In this document: in pieces, positions 35,528 through 46,297 of the stretch
Layout of the letters: every line of letters begins with the position of its first letter
How positions within the stretch are numbered: the first letter of the stretch is position 1
NCBI RefSeq assembly: GCF_000364225.2
Contig: NZ_AQFT02000001.1
Coordinates: forward strand, 2,933,501 to 2,997,500
Source: Eubacterium plexicaudatum ASF492
Lineage (GTDB): Bacteria; Bacillota; Clostridia; Lachnospirales; Lachnospiraceae
Reading direction: 5' to 3'
DNA length: 64,000 nt
Translations under genes and position numbers: made by a program
Notes under the pieces: model-generated
Database searches by the model: none
What the model was told of the DNA's origin: nothing
The model's input: only the letters and a program-made list of their open reading frames with translations

Positions 35528-35532
35528 GATCG

Positions 35533-36606
35533 TTATGCTTCAAAAGGGATGGACATTCCGGTCCTTGCGGACTCTCTGACCGCTTCCATCAGCGCAAGCA
35601 CTCTTCTTGTTTCCGGAATTTTTACAAGAAAATCTTCCTGGCCGTCATATGCTTTCCGATAATTGATAAAATAATCTTCATGCTTTGTCCGTACGTCCGG
35701 CAGCTCTTCCGTAAGAATCGTACCTTCTACCGGCGGGCCAAACGAACGTGTCGGGCCGGCTGCCGTCATCGTACGTGTGCCCTGCACATTTGTTAACAGC
35801 CGGGAAGTGCGTATAATCTTTCCCTGCGGCTCAAATCCGTCTACATAAGCGGTTCCTTTGTTGCCGCCGATAAACCAGTGGCGTTCAAACCATTTGTCGT
35901 GCGGCTTATCTGCAAGGTAATAGGTACCAAGCTCCACTTCGGCCATGACCCCATTGTCAAATTTCATTAAAATCTTAAAATAATCGTCCACTTCAAAGTT
36001 AATCACATTTCGCAAATCCGCAAAGACAGACCGGATCTTTGCGCCTGGCATCATCCACAAAATCTGGTCAAGCAGATGTACGCCCCAGTCAAACAGCATG
36101 CCGCCTCCTTCTTTTATATATACGTGCCAGTCATGCATATTTCCGTTAAACCCATACAGGCTGCTTTTAATCGTATAAATATCGCCCAGGCTTTTTTGAT
36201 CATACACTTCTTTTATTACCCGAAAATCCGGGTCAAACCTTCTCTGATGGTGCACCGTAAAATTAACGCCGCATTCATCAACGACTTCCAGCATATCATC
36301 CAGTTCTTCCACGTTCATGGCAATCGGCTTTTCACAGATAATATCTTTTCCTGCACGTGCTGCCTGACAGACGAGATCATGATGCTGATTATTATTTGCT
36401 GCTATTAAAACAACCTGTACCTGCGGATCCTGTATCAATTCGTCATTGGATGCATACCGGATAAGCCCTTCTTTTACATCTTCCAGCTGCGCCGGATCTA
36501 CGTCGGAAAAACCAATCAAACGATATCCTTCCATCTCAGACAGCATTTTTTCATGTTCATGTCCCATAAATCCATGCCCGATTACCGCAATCCGTATATC
36601 TTCCAT
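35533..36606 (-). CDS. Gfo/Idh/MocA-family oxidoreductase
   Basis: About 357 residues from ATG 36606, chosen over an upstream ATG because GAAAGG precedes it and the family begins at the Rossmann strand (RIAVIGHGFMGHEHEKML). GKDIICEKPIAMNVEE holds the conserved EKP lysine; FTVHHQRRFDPDF and GGGMLFDWGVHLLDQI carry the H and D of the sugar site. Oxidises a sugar or sugar acid with NAD(P)+. Last gene of a minus-strand operon starting at the symporter; terminator at 35486. Confidence 0.9.
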   Translation of the reverse strand: MEDIRIAVIGHGFMGHEHEKMLSEMEGYRLIGFSDVDPAQLEDVKEGLIRYASNDELIQDPQVQVVLIAANNNQHHDLVCQAARAGKDIICEKPIAMNVEELDDMLEVVDECGVNFTVHHQRRFDPDFRVIKEVYDQKSLGDIYTIKSSLYGFNGNMHDWHVYIKEGGGMLFDWGVHLLDQILWMMPGAKIRSVFADLRNVINFEVDDYFKILMKFDNGVMAEVELGTYYLADKPHDKWFERHWFIGGNKGTAYVDGFEPQGKIIRTSRLLTNVQGTRTMTAAGPTRSFGPPVEGTILTEELPDVRTKHEDYFINYRKAYDGQEDFLVKIPETRRVLALMEAVRESARTGMSIPFEA

Positions 36607-36637
36607 AAATTCGTTTCCTTTCTTTTGATTTTTAAAG

Positions 36638-38218
36638 CTAAATGACAAAATTTCTTAAATAAACTGCACTTCGGATAACCGCTTTCTTGGCATCATCCAG
36701 GCTCTTTTCAAATGCCTTGTCTTCCACTTCGATGCAGGTGCAGCCATCATAACCGATATCCGTCAACGCAGATACGTATGCCGCCCAGTCTACATCCCCA
36801 AGTCCCGGAAGCTTTGGCGTCATATAAGAAAGCGGTGTGGCCATAATGCCGACATCGGCCAGTTTATCCTGATATACTTTAATGTCTTTGTAATGCACAT
36901 GGAAAATTTTATCCCGAAACTCATAAATCGGCTTAATATAATCTACCTGCTGCCACACAAAATGCGACGGATCGTAGTTGATGCCAAAATTCGGGCTGTC
37001 CAAAATCTCAAATACTTTTCTCCAGATCGCCGGTGTCGTCATAAGATTCTGTCCGCCCGGCCATTCATCCTCCGTAAACAGCATCGGACAATTTTCAATA
37101 CCGATTTTAACGCCGGCATTTTCCGCATATGCTACGATCGGCGGCCAGATTTCCTTTACCAGCTCCAGATTTTCACTGACATTTTTGGACGGATCTCTAC
37201 CAACAAACGTCGTAACCATATTGACAGCCAACATCGCCGAAGCATCTATTAATTGATACAGATGATCTATATACCGTTTTCTTTTTTCCACATCCGGATC
37301 CATCATATTCGGATAATAGCAAAGAGAAGAAATAACGACTCCCTTATCCGCGCAGTACCGGCAAATATGATCCGCCTGGCTCCGATCCAGCTTTGCAACG
37401 TCTATGTGGCTGACACCTGCATACTGTCCCGGCCCTACAGCCTTTGTTTTAATTTCCGTAGAATGTTCCAGTTTTCCGTCCCAGCGCAGCCTTGAACGCT
37501 GTTGCTGCTGCTCACTGAATGAAACATGGATCTTTGCGTCTTTCACTTCGATCTGCCCTTCGATGCCGCAGACCGGACATTCCACCGATGTACGGTCTTT
37601 GGATACGGTCAGCATATCACAATGGCAGACCGGACAGACACCCTCTTCTTCACCGCGCCATTTTACACGTTCTTCTTCCGTGTCCGCCGCAAGCGCCTGT
37701 GCGATATTGCGTCCCATTGTACGCATACGCTCCATTTGCTCTTCATTGCCCAGCACATGTTCACAGGACATTGCCTTGTAATATTCATGCATATCTATAA
37801 CATCAATGCCCATAGACATGGTAAATTCATACATTGTCGGCAGCATAAACGCAAGCCAGTTTTTCGTCATTGCCCCGCCAACGGACAGCAGCGCGCCCAC
37901 ACGTTTTTTAAAGCTGCGTTCATCCGGCAGATCTTCTTTTGCCTTGCCTGCTGCTGTGCCTTCCTCGTATGTTGCTTTGCGGAACGTGATATCATGAGAC
38001 GGCCCGATCCGGTCACATACCGTTTTAAATCTACCGGTCGGACTAAGTACATAGGTAGGCGAACCTACAATGACCGCATCGCATTCCATCAAAGCTTCAT
38101 CAATCAAATAAAAATCATCCTGCAGCGGACATCCGCCTTTGCCGCGTCCTGTCGTCATACCAACCACACAGGAAATACATCCCGTACATGGTTTGATATC
38201 CAAATCGTCCACATGCAT
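36638..38218 (-). CDS. Chimeric frame: flavodoxin-like reductase plus sugar-phosphate isomerase/epimerase-type TIM barrel, both ends truncated
   Basis: Residues 1-266: NADPH-dependent FMN-reductase fold (KPCTGCISCVVGM, IVGSPTYVLSPTG), with zinc knuckles CPVCHC and ECPVCG. From residue 267 (YAGVSHIDVAKLDRSQ): AP-endonuclease-2-like TIM barrel (VKIGIENCPM, FGINYDPSHFVWQQ, FHVHYKDIKVY with metal-binding Glu, Asp and His). The reductase lacks its N-terminal GSPR strand, continuing upstream to about 38255 as CEKAGCDVKF, and the barrel lacks its first 40 or so residues. In-frame fusion through deletion is more likely than a natural two-domain enzyme. Confidence 0.7.
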   Translation of the reverse strand: MHVDDLDIKPCTGCISCVVGMTTGRGKGGCPLQDDFYLIDEALMECDAVIVGSPTYVLSPTGRFKTVCDRIGPSHDITFRKATYEEGTAAGKAKEDLPDERSFKKRVGALLSVGGAMTKNWLAFMLPTMYEFTMSMGIDVIDMHEYYKAMSCEHVLGNEEQMERMRTMGRNIAQALAADTEEERVKWRGEEEGVCPVCHCDMLTVSKDRTSVECPVCGIEGQIEVKDAKIHVSFSEQQQQRSRLRWDGKLEHSTEIKTKAVGPGQYAGVSHIDVAKLDRSQADHICRYCADKGVVISSLCYYPNMMDPDVEKRKRYIDHLYQLIDASAMLAVNMVTTFVGRDPSKNVSENLELVKEIWPPIVAYAENAGVKIGIENCPMLFTEDEWPGGQNLMTTPAIWRKVFEILDSPNFGINYDPSHFVWQQVDYIKPIYEFRDKIFHVHYKDIKVYQDKLADVGIMATPLSYMTPKLPGLGDVDWAAYVSALTDIGYDGCTCIEVEDKAFEKSLDDAKKAVIRSAVYLRNFVI

Positions 38219-38250
38219 AAACTTTACGTCACATCCGGCTTTTTCACATT

Positions 38251-39227
38251 CTACTTCTGATTTGCCGCAACCTGCTGTTTTTCCATCATTGGCTGTCCTG
38301 CAAGTGTAAACCGGTTGCCTTCATACTCCGTCGCAACATAACCATCATAGCCTTTGGCATGCAGATATGTAAGCAATGCCTTATAATCCATTGAGTATTC
38401 CGGCCCTTCTTGCGTCATTTCAAACATCTTCAAATGAAAATGCTTAATATACGGAATCAAATCATCCAGTACTTCCAGCGGATAATTCTCATAGCCATCT
38501 AAAAGCGGTACGGAAATGTGATCATGCTCGAACTTCATTTCTTTTTTCAGTTCTTCCGGATACCGGCCGCCTGACTTTTTCAATACCTGATGCAGATCCG
38601 TTCCCTGTTCAAACAGACTGTCTACATAGTCAAAAATCCCTTCGCTCGTTCCGATAGACATTTCATAATTTCTTACGACCCGCGGCAGCCTCCTGCAGAA
38701 AATTCCCGTATCTATAACAAGCCCCGCATATGGAGAATTCAGCCGTTTCACCTCTTCGATAAAAGCTTTCGTCTCCGGCACATCAAACGCCATTGCGGCG
38801 TGAATCTCAATCGCGATTGTAACATCGTATTTTTCACAATACGGAAGCAGCGGTTCGATCACCCAGTATGGCACCATCGAAACAAGACGGATCAGATGAA
38901 TGCCGAGCCGATTTGCCTGAATGATTTCGTCAATCAACAGATAATGCACTCTTTACGTGTCAGTGTACGGTTTTTATATAAATTTGTATTTAAAAATACA
39001 TCTGCAATAACCGGTTTTAATCCCGTTTCCGCAAGCAGTTCTTTCCATTCGCGTAACGTTTCTTCCGAAATATGCGGAGAGCCTTTCAGCATCTGATCCG
39101 GCAGAATTTCAATTCCTTCCGTTCCAAGTGATTTCACATAGCGCATAATATCGGCCAGACTCATTCTTTTATTCAAATATTCATCCTGCAGACTGTACAG
39201 ACTGACACAGGTTTTTATGTTTGACAT
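38251..39227 (-). CDS. Sugar phosphate isomerase/epimerase-family protein, apparent frameshift and shortened C-terminus
   Basis: From ATG 39227: MSNIKTCVSLYSLQDEYLNK, SLGTEGIEILPDQML; a break near 38940 (one indel) continues HYLLIDEIIQANRLGIHLIR with TIAIEIHAAMAFDV, GLVIDTGIF and KHFHLKMFEM, the AP-endonuclease-2-like TIM barrel with metal-site Glu, Asp and His. It ends abruptly at QVAANQK, where the flavodoxin-like gene begins, so a few C-terminal residues are lost. Second barrel of its type in the operon. Confidence 0.75.
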
Positions 39228-39248
39228 CTTTTTCCCTCCCTGTCGGTT

Positions 39249-40364
39249 TTAATTTAACTTAATTTCTTTTCCTTCCGCAGCAGACTTATAAATGGCATCC
39301 AGTATTTGTGTTACAACAAATGCCTGTTCCGGCTTTACAAGCGACTCCGTATTATTTAAAATTGCTTCCAGCCACTGTTTGCACTCTTTTGTTGCATCGT
39401 TCCCGCCGTTGGCGCCTTCAAAAAACGCAATTGCCCCTGTGTCGGATATATGCTCTTCGGTTAAAATACCACCGGTTGTTTCGTTAAATACAAGATCATA
39501 TCCTTCCTGACTCATGCCGCCGACCATTTCGGCGCCCGCTTTTGTACCGCAGAGAGTCGTTGCTGCTTCTCTGGAATCTTTCACATTTAATGCCCACGCA
39601 GACTCCAGGAAAATCGTTGCTCCGTTTTCCATTTTTACAAAACCAAATGCGGAATCTTCCACTTCATATGTTTCCGGATCCCAAGGACCAAACATATTTC
39701 CTTCTGTTGCTTCCGGCAGATGTCCGAGCTTTTCAAATACGGATCCCATAACGCTGACCGGCTTATAGTTGTCCATACACCATAGTGTAATGTCCAGCGC
39801 ATGTGTTCCGATATCAATTAACGGACCGCCGCCCTGTTTGGATTTATCCGGAAATACACCCCATGTCGGTACCGCTCTTCTGCGAACCGCATGCGCTTTT
39901 GCAAAATATACTTCTCCAAGTTTGCCTTCCACACATGCACGTTTTAACGCCTGTGCATCGGTACGGAAACGGTTCTGATATCCAATCGTAAACTGCTTGC
40001 CGGATTTTTTCCATGCATCCATCATCTTCTGCGCATCTTCTGTCGATGCGGCCATCGGTTTTTCACAAAGCACATGCTTGCCGGCCTCAAATGCGGCAAC
40101 CGTAATCGGACAGTGCGCTACATTCGGCGTACATACATGTACGACGTCAATCTCCGGATCCTGCAATAATTGTTTATAATCTTCATATACTTTTGCGCCT
40201 TCCGCGCCAAATTCCTCAGCCGCTTTTTCAGCTCTTTCCTTAAGCGTATCACAAAATGCCACAATATCGCATTTATCTTCCTGAGACTTTAATGCCGGGA
40301 AATGTTTCTGATTTGCAATTCCTCCGCATCCGATCACCGCTACCTGTAATTTTCCGTTTTTCAT
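39249..40364 (-). CDS. Gfo/Idh/MocA-family oxidoreductase, second copy
   Basis: 371 residues. Rossmann start LQVAVIGCGGIANQKHFPAL; KHVLCEKPMAASTEDAQ contains the conserved EKP; IGYQNRFRTDAQALKR, then GGGPLIDIGTHALDITLWCM with catalytic D and H. Only distantly similar to the enzyme at 35533. It lies between the GPH symporter and the isomerase. Such enzymes can oxidise the 3-hydroxyl of a glycoside's sugar; that activity here is inference. Confidence 0.92.
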   Translation of the reverse strand: MKNGKLQVAVIGCGGIANQKHFPALKSQEDKCDIVAFCDTLKERAEKAAEEFGAEGAKVYEDYKQLLQDPEIDVVHVCTPNVAHCPITVAAFEAGKHVLCEKPMAASTEDAQKMMDAWKKSGKQFTIGYQNRFRTDAQALKRACVEGKLGEVYFAKAHAVRRRAVPTWGVFPDKSKQGGGPLIDIGTHALDITLWCMDNYKPVSVMGSVFEKLGHLPEATEGNMFGPWDPETYEVEDSAFGFVKMENGATIFLESAWALNVKDSREAATTLCGTKAGAEMVGGMSQEGYDLVFNETTGGILTEEHISDTGAIAFFEGANGGNDATKECKQWLEAILNNTESLVKPEQAFVVTQILDAIYKSAAEGKEIKLN

Positions 40365-40415
40365 ATGAATTCTCCTTTTCTTTTTCCATATTCTTATTGA
40401 TTTGTTTTTATTGCA

Positions 40416-41795
40416 TTATCGATCCCATGCATGCTTTCCTATATCCAGATCCGCACGGATTTCTTCTACTTTTTCAGGTGTCAGCTTATAGAAAAACAGC
40501 GGTACGATCGACAAGATACCAATCACTAACGGGAGCAGATTTACAACCGCATTTATTCCCATCTTGGCAGCATCCGTCTGATCCGCATTCGGCACATATC
40601 CGACTGCCGATAACAGCATAACGCCTGCCGCACCGCAAATGGCCGTTGCCAGCTTTACGCCAAAGCTCAGCATGGAAGCCGCAACACCTTCCTGACGCTT
40701 GCCCAGTTTCCAGTCTCCATATTCAATCGAATCCGAAACCATACCATAGCAAATGGCAGAAGCCGAATTACACAATCCACATACAAAAGATACACCGAGC
40801 AGGTAAGGCAGATTTTTCGTAGGATTGATAAACATCAGGAAAAAGCCGATACACATCACAACATTCAATATGATCATATAGCCTTTTTTCGTAAACGTTT
40901 TCGTGCCCCATGGAATGAACATATTTCCAATCAGCTGCGCTATCGTCATCGTTGTAAATACGGTGGCAATGACCGTATAATCTCCAACCACATAGATAAT
41001 ATAATAAGTCAAAAGGCTCATACGTCCCGTTACACAGATCGCGCCCAGTACGGTCGCCAATACAACCATAAGAAGCTGATCATTTTTCATAATCTCTTTG
41101 ATACTTCCGACAAAGCCAAGTTTTTCCTTATTTTCCCCAGTATGATGCAGCTGATCCGCATACGTTTCTTTACAGCCAAATCCGCAAATCCAAAAGATCG
41201 GAACCATTACTAAGGAAAATACGATTGTCGTTACAAAATACCCGTGTGCATTTGCCACTTTGTCTTCACTGAAAAACAAAATCATAGGCATGGCGCATGC
41301 GGATAAAATAATTCCGATCACGGACGAACCGATTCCGCAGGCCGTAGCCAGATTCATACGTACCTGCGAGTCAATCGCACAGACATTCTGCAGCGCCTGA
41401 TATGCAATCGAACATGCCGTATAAGCCATTCCGGTTCCTATGTAGCATACAAGACACAGCACTACTTTTGCTGCTCCCTGTATCGGAAATACGGTAAACG
41501 TTAAAATGTTAAACACTGCCAGAACCGGCGGCGCCATAAACAGATACGGTCTGAATTTTCCCCAGCGCGTATTGGTACGATCCGCAATGTTTCCCATCAT
41601 CGGATCATTGACTGCATCCCAGACACGGGCTATCAACATAATCAACGAAATAGCAGAAGCTGACAGTCCGACCACATCCGTATAAAAAAGCGTCAGATAA
41701 TTGTTGATCATATACCAGCTCAGCTGACATCCGACTTCGCCCATACCGTATGCTATGGCCAGTTTCGGGCTTGTTTTCTCTTTTGATATACTCAT
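40416..41795 (-). CDS. GPH-family glycoside/sugar:cation symporter
   Basis: 459 residues, 12 membrane helices. GMGEVGCQLSWYMINNYLTL and the signature ARVWDAVNDPMMGNIADRTN followed by TRWGKFRPY are characteristic of MelB/XynB-type carriers, which import glycosides or pentosides with Na+ or H+. DSIEYGDWKLGKRQEGVAAS is the conserved cytoplasmic motif in the second half. First gene of the minus-strand operon ending at 35533. Confidence 0.93.
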   Translation of the reverse strand: MSISKEKTSPKLAIAYGMGEVGCQLSWYMINNYLTLFYTDVVGLSASAISLIMLIARVWDAVNDPMMGNIADRTNTRWGKFRPYLFMAPPVLAVFNILTFTVFPIQGAAKVVLCLVCYIGTGMAYTACSIAYQALQNVCAIDSQVRMNLATACGIGSSVIGIILSACAMPMILFFSEDKVANAHGYFVTTIVFSLVMVPIFWICGFGCKETYADQLHHTGENKEKLGFVGSIKEIMKNDQLLMVVLATVLGAICVTGRMSLLTYYIIYVVGDYTVIATVFTTMTIAQLIGNMFIPWGTKTFTKKGYMIILNVVMCIGFFLMFINPTKNLPYLLGVSFVCGLCNSASAICYGMVSDSIEYGDWKLGKRQEGVAASMLSFGVKLATAICGAAGVMLLSAVGYVPNADQTDAAKMGINAVVNLLPLVIGILSIVPLFFYKLTPEKVEEIRADLDIGKHAWDR

Positions 41796-41990
41796 AATTC
41801 TTCCTCCTGATTTTTCGTTTCCATAATAGTGAATTGCAATCTCTATTTGATGTTATTACTATACCGTTTTTATCTGCTTTTGTCTTTTCTCACGTTCTCG
41901 TTCTGTTGTCATATATTGCATTTTCACAAACAGCGCCATGGAATCTGCAACCATTTCCGAATTCTGTTGCAACTCTATGGATTTTCAAAT

Positions 41991-42026
41991 AAAAACCGGA
42001 GCCGATCATACATGGCTCCGGTTTTT
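41991..42026. terminator. Terminator after the AraC-GH39 gene
   Basis: Perfect 13-bp hairpin, AAAAACCGGAGCC (41991-42003) with GGCTCCGGTTTTT (42014-42026). T-tract on both strands; it ends the minus-strand glycosidase operon. Confidence 0.85.
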
Positions 42027-42065
42027 CATTATTTATTTTCCATATAGATATGATATAGTGCGAAT

Positions 42066-44000
42066 TCATGTTTTTCCATTTGGATATGAAGGTGCAGCCT
42101 GCCCCTTTCGCTCTCTTTTTTCCATTCCAAGCTGCGGGATACAGATTTCCTGCAGATATTTTACGTCCGCACGCTCCAGATGTGTTTCAAACTGAAACTT
42201 TTCCCATTCATCCAGGATGCTTCCGTCTTTGCCGCTCACACTTTTCTTTTTAATAATATAAGTTTCTTCGTCTTGCATATGATTTAAAATCATGTTAACG
42301 GACAACGGTTCGTTTTCAGGAAATATACGATCCAGTTCATGCGGCTGTATGGCATTCTCTGCTTTTAAAAAATATCGAATATGATACCATTGACAATAAA
42401 AGCACAAAATCCGGTAACTTCCGAACCGGCTTTTCGTTACAATATAATGTTCTCCGGCCGCGACAAGCTCGTCGCCCAGCTGATTTAAAAACTGCATGGC
42501 ATAAAAAGCCGGTTTTCGAATGCCGTCTTTTGTGAGCAGTCCACTTCCGCCGTTTACAATGCCATACGAATCATAATAACTGCTGACCCAGTCCGAACCC
42601 ATCCAGATACAAAGCAAATCTACGGAATCCAGAATTTCCGATACTTTTTGCACAGATAAGTACCCCGAAAGCAGCTGTCATTTAAATAATTACGATTGGA
42701 AATCGTATTGTTCCATTCGGTTATATACAGCTTGCAGTTTTCCGGGCCGGCCTGCTGCATAATCCGGCGCATCAGGCCAATCTGCTGCATTTCAAATTCG
42801 CGTGACGGTGATCTTTTATACGGTCTTTGGTTGGTATCGGAAGAAGACTGTTCCGGAATATAAGGAAACAAAATAAACGAAAGAAAATCCGGCATACAGT
42901 TCTCTTTTTACTCAGTTCCAAAAGCTGCATGGCCAGTCTGCCATCCGCATCCGCAAGTCCTCCAAATCCGCCGATCCTGGCCTCCGGCAACGTCTTTTTA
43001 TTGTTTTATACACAAACCGGTATACGTGAAAAATATGATATCCGGACTCTTCATAATACTTACCGCTTTCTTCATGTGTCGGATCTCTTGAAATCTCAAA
43101 ATCCATCTGCCAACTTCCCTTTTCCCGTATCTGCGCAATATATGCTGAAAAAAATTTTCAAATAACGCTTCCCATGCTCTCCTGGATTTAAATTCAATCC
43201 CTTCCTCTCTGTAGTAAACGGCGTCTCCTGCGGAACGGACAGCCGTACTCGGTCTTCTGCCCAGATCCAGAAAAGGGATAATATGATGTGAAACGAGAAA
43301 ATCCAGCACACTGTCCAGCGCGTCGTAATTGTAGACGCCAATGGAACTCCCGTCACAGATCATCAGTCTTTTATCAAAAACAGACCAGATTCTTGCATAA
43401 GTAAATCCAAGCTGTTCTACCAGATACAACAAATGATACTGTACGTTTGCAAGCGTCAGACTATGCGCGGAACCGATATTAATTACCTGATTCCAGTTCT
43501 TTTTCAAAGTATGTGTTTCCTGTGCGTTAATTTCTATGTTTTTGGAGTCCGGCGCCTTTGTTTTTTTTGGAATACCGATCTTTTCCTTTAGTTCCTCCCG
43601 CATCTGTTCCCGAACCGATTCTCTTTGTTTCTGCTCATCATTTACTTTTGCACGCATAATAACTCTGTACTCCGACGGAGACATTCCATAATTTTCCCGA
43701 AACACCTTATCAAACACCGATGTATTGGAAAAACTGCATTCCATCGCAATTTTCGTAATATTTCTCTCCGAATACAGCAATTCCTCATATACGAGCTCTC
43801 GCAGCAGCAACTGCAGTTTTTCATATGATTTCTCCTGATCCACCGTGCTGTTGCATAAAAACATACCGTTCCCGTCCCGGAGCAGCTCCGCAAGCACCTG
43901 ATAGTCATAAGCCACACGGCACAAAATATTTTTTGTGTCTGCACAAACACTGTGCCGTACACTGGAATTAATCAGCAGCACATCGTTTGTTTTCATCGGA
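42066..44000 (-). pseudogene. AraC-type regulator fused to a GH39-like domain, several frame breaks
   Basis: N-terminal cupin remnant (MKTNDVLLINSSVRHSVCAD), AraC helix-turn-helix (NITKIAMECSFSNTSVFDKV then RENYGMSPSEYRVIMRAK), a linker, and a GH39-like TIM barrel (HSLTLANVQYHLLYLVEQLG; LYITEWNNTISNRNYLNDSC, where Glu is the expected nucleophile). Such regulator-glycosidase fusions occur in Lachnospiraceae and may be sugar-sensing regulators rather than enzymes. At least three single-base breaks (about 43060, 42905, 42650) split the frame. The cupin start is joined to the preceding hydrolase at about 44000 and the first helix-turn-helix seems shortened. Confidence 0.65.
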
Positions 44001-46278
44001 AACGCCGCTTCAAATTCCGGATAATTTTTCGCTGCCGTAATCCGAACCTGCCAGTCGTTCGAAAGGTCTGCCTGCATGCCTGTATGATTTCCCGTTTGGA
44101 CCTGTGTGGCACCGTACCTGCGACAGACTGCTTTTCCATTACAACGGCAGATTCCCCCGGCTCCAGTTCCAGTTTTACAAACAGCTGTCCGTCTCTGTCC
44201 GCACATACCGCATCGCCGTACCGATCTTCATATGCATCATAATAAACCATTTTAGCCTCACTGGAAACAGGAAGAAGCACATTTCCATAAAACACCTCAT
44301 CCGCAGACTCATTTTGAAACATAAAAATCTGCCCGTTTTTCTTATAATGATACACATTCATCTGCGGAAACGGCCTGTCCAAACTGATTTTTAAAATCCC
44401 CGCCGCCATAAGCTTCCCGGGCAGTTCCTCCAAAGCGACTGTTTCGCAGTTTGACTACCATGTCCCGTCTTTTTCAAATCTGCCATCCACATCGCATAAT
44501 ACGTGCTCCGGCGCCGCACCGATCCAATAAACCGGTACTTCTTTCAAAGATAATACAAATGACGCGAATCGTTTTGGGACATATTTCGCATATGGAACAA
44601 GCAGCGCTTCAAATTCCACCCCATTGATGCACAATCTGCCGTCCCGGATACTTCCGTTATAATCCTCCGGACGCGTCAGCATATCCATACATACAATGTC
44701 GAATTCAATCTGATGTTCGGTCATCACACGACACACTTTCTGCATCGGCATATGCTCTCCTGCCCAGTCTGCTTCTCCGTCATATAAAACGGCCACGGAA
44801 GCTGCATGCGTGCCGCCGTTGAACAGTTCACACATCCGGTTGCCATATTTCATAAGCTGCGCAAACCAGGAAAACTGCGGATGATTTCCACCTGCGTAAA
44901 AATGCGGAGGACAGTCAAAGTCCGGATATGCTGCCATGGAAAACGCATGCGGTACAAGATGGTTCACCCCTTTGACAAGCACATGATCCAGCAGATATTT
45001 CATATTGCGCACACCGAACCCCCATCCATAGGCTCCAAACAGTTCGCACATCGTGCGGCCCTTTTTCTTTGGATCCAGATGTCCCGCGGAAGCGCCCATT
45101 TTTCCAAGTACATAGTGAAAAAATTCTCCGTCCGATTCCACCATGCCTTTTCTCGTCTGCACCGGCGCACCATATACGATCTGTCCGCCGATGACATCAA
45201 TGCCCGCCATATGCTGTCCTGCCATTGCTCTGAAATAATGTGCCGCTCCAAGCCCAAGCCTGCTGTGTACCCCGTTGTCTTCCACAACATGGCCGATATA
45301 CTCCACACCATGCGCTTCACACCATTCTCCGATCGGCCGGCTGAAATTACGCTCATACAACGTCGATACGAAGTCCATATAATCATACCGTATCTGCGGG
45401 CAAAAGTTCTGCTCACAGCTGTCCGAAAAAAGAAACGGCAGATATTTCACATATTGTTCTTTGTATTTTTGCACGAACATCTGTTCCAGCTCATCACTCC
45501 ATGGAAGAGGCATTTTTTTCTTTCCGAGTTTTGTATCAAAACACTGCTCTTTGATATTTCCAAACTGCGGTTCGTCCGAAAAAAATCCTGCGATCGTCTT
45601 GCCGAATTCGTCCGCATAATGCGCATAGTGTGCCTCGTATACCCCTTCGAGCTGTGTGTATGCAGATACTTGATCGATCATATTAATATACGACTCGTTT
45701 CCGCCGTCTGTCCGGGTTTTATAAATAACATGTATGCGCTACTGCCCCTGCGGCAGATCAAATACCGCATACTGTCCGTCATACGTATCGGTTAAATCAA
45801 TCACCTCTTCATGAAAGCGATTCCCTTCGTCAAAGCGAACCGCAATCATTGCCAGAAGGCTGTTTTTTGCCCGTTCTTCCTCATTCACCGGATTCCCTAT
45901 TTCCCAGAATCCGATAGTCGGCTTTAACATGCGGCCGACATGCAGCGTCAGCTTATGCCGGCTGCCAAAAATATCCGCTGTCGTACATTGAATATACTGC
46001 TTTTTCCTCTCCGGATATTTTGTCTCGATCAGGCCGTTTGCATACCCGGTTGGAAAATGTTTATCATCTAAAATCCAGATTTTCATATCACGCTTTTTGG
46101 CCTCATCTATCACAATATCCAGATCATGCCACCATCCGTCGCCACAAAACTCCGGATGCGGACGCGCTTCCACACAGACAGCCTTTATCCCGCATTCGCT
46201 GATTTTTGCAATCTCATTGCGGATTGTCTGTTCTGATTCTCCGCGCATCCATAAAAATGGAAATATATAATTACTCAT
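44001..46278 (-). CDS. Large glycoside hydrolase, GH106/rhamnosidase-like, interrupted
   Basis: From ATG 46278: MSNYIFPFLWMRGESEQTIR and ECGIKAVCVEARPHPEFCGD, a TIM-barrel start; later FFSDEPQFGNIKEQ, VEYIGHVVEDNGVHSRLGLG and VNHLVPHAFSMAAYPDFDCP. This layout is typical of large bacterial hydrolases annotated near GH106; the substrate is unknown. A break near 45740 joins with one base, and an in-frame TAG at 44455 separates DGRFEKDGTW from CETVALEELPGKL. The C-terminal sandwich (LSNDWQVRITAAKNYPEFE) runs without stop into the AraC cupin, so the two genes are fused by deletion. Confidence 0.65.
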
Positions 46279-46297
46279 CCATGTGCTTCCCCTTCCC

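Noticed and set aside
36638..38218. Natural bifunctional flavodoxin-isomerase enzyme
   Set aside because: Both halves lack essential parts at the junction or start, which fits deletion better than a designed fusion; not excluded without read data.
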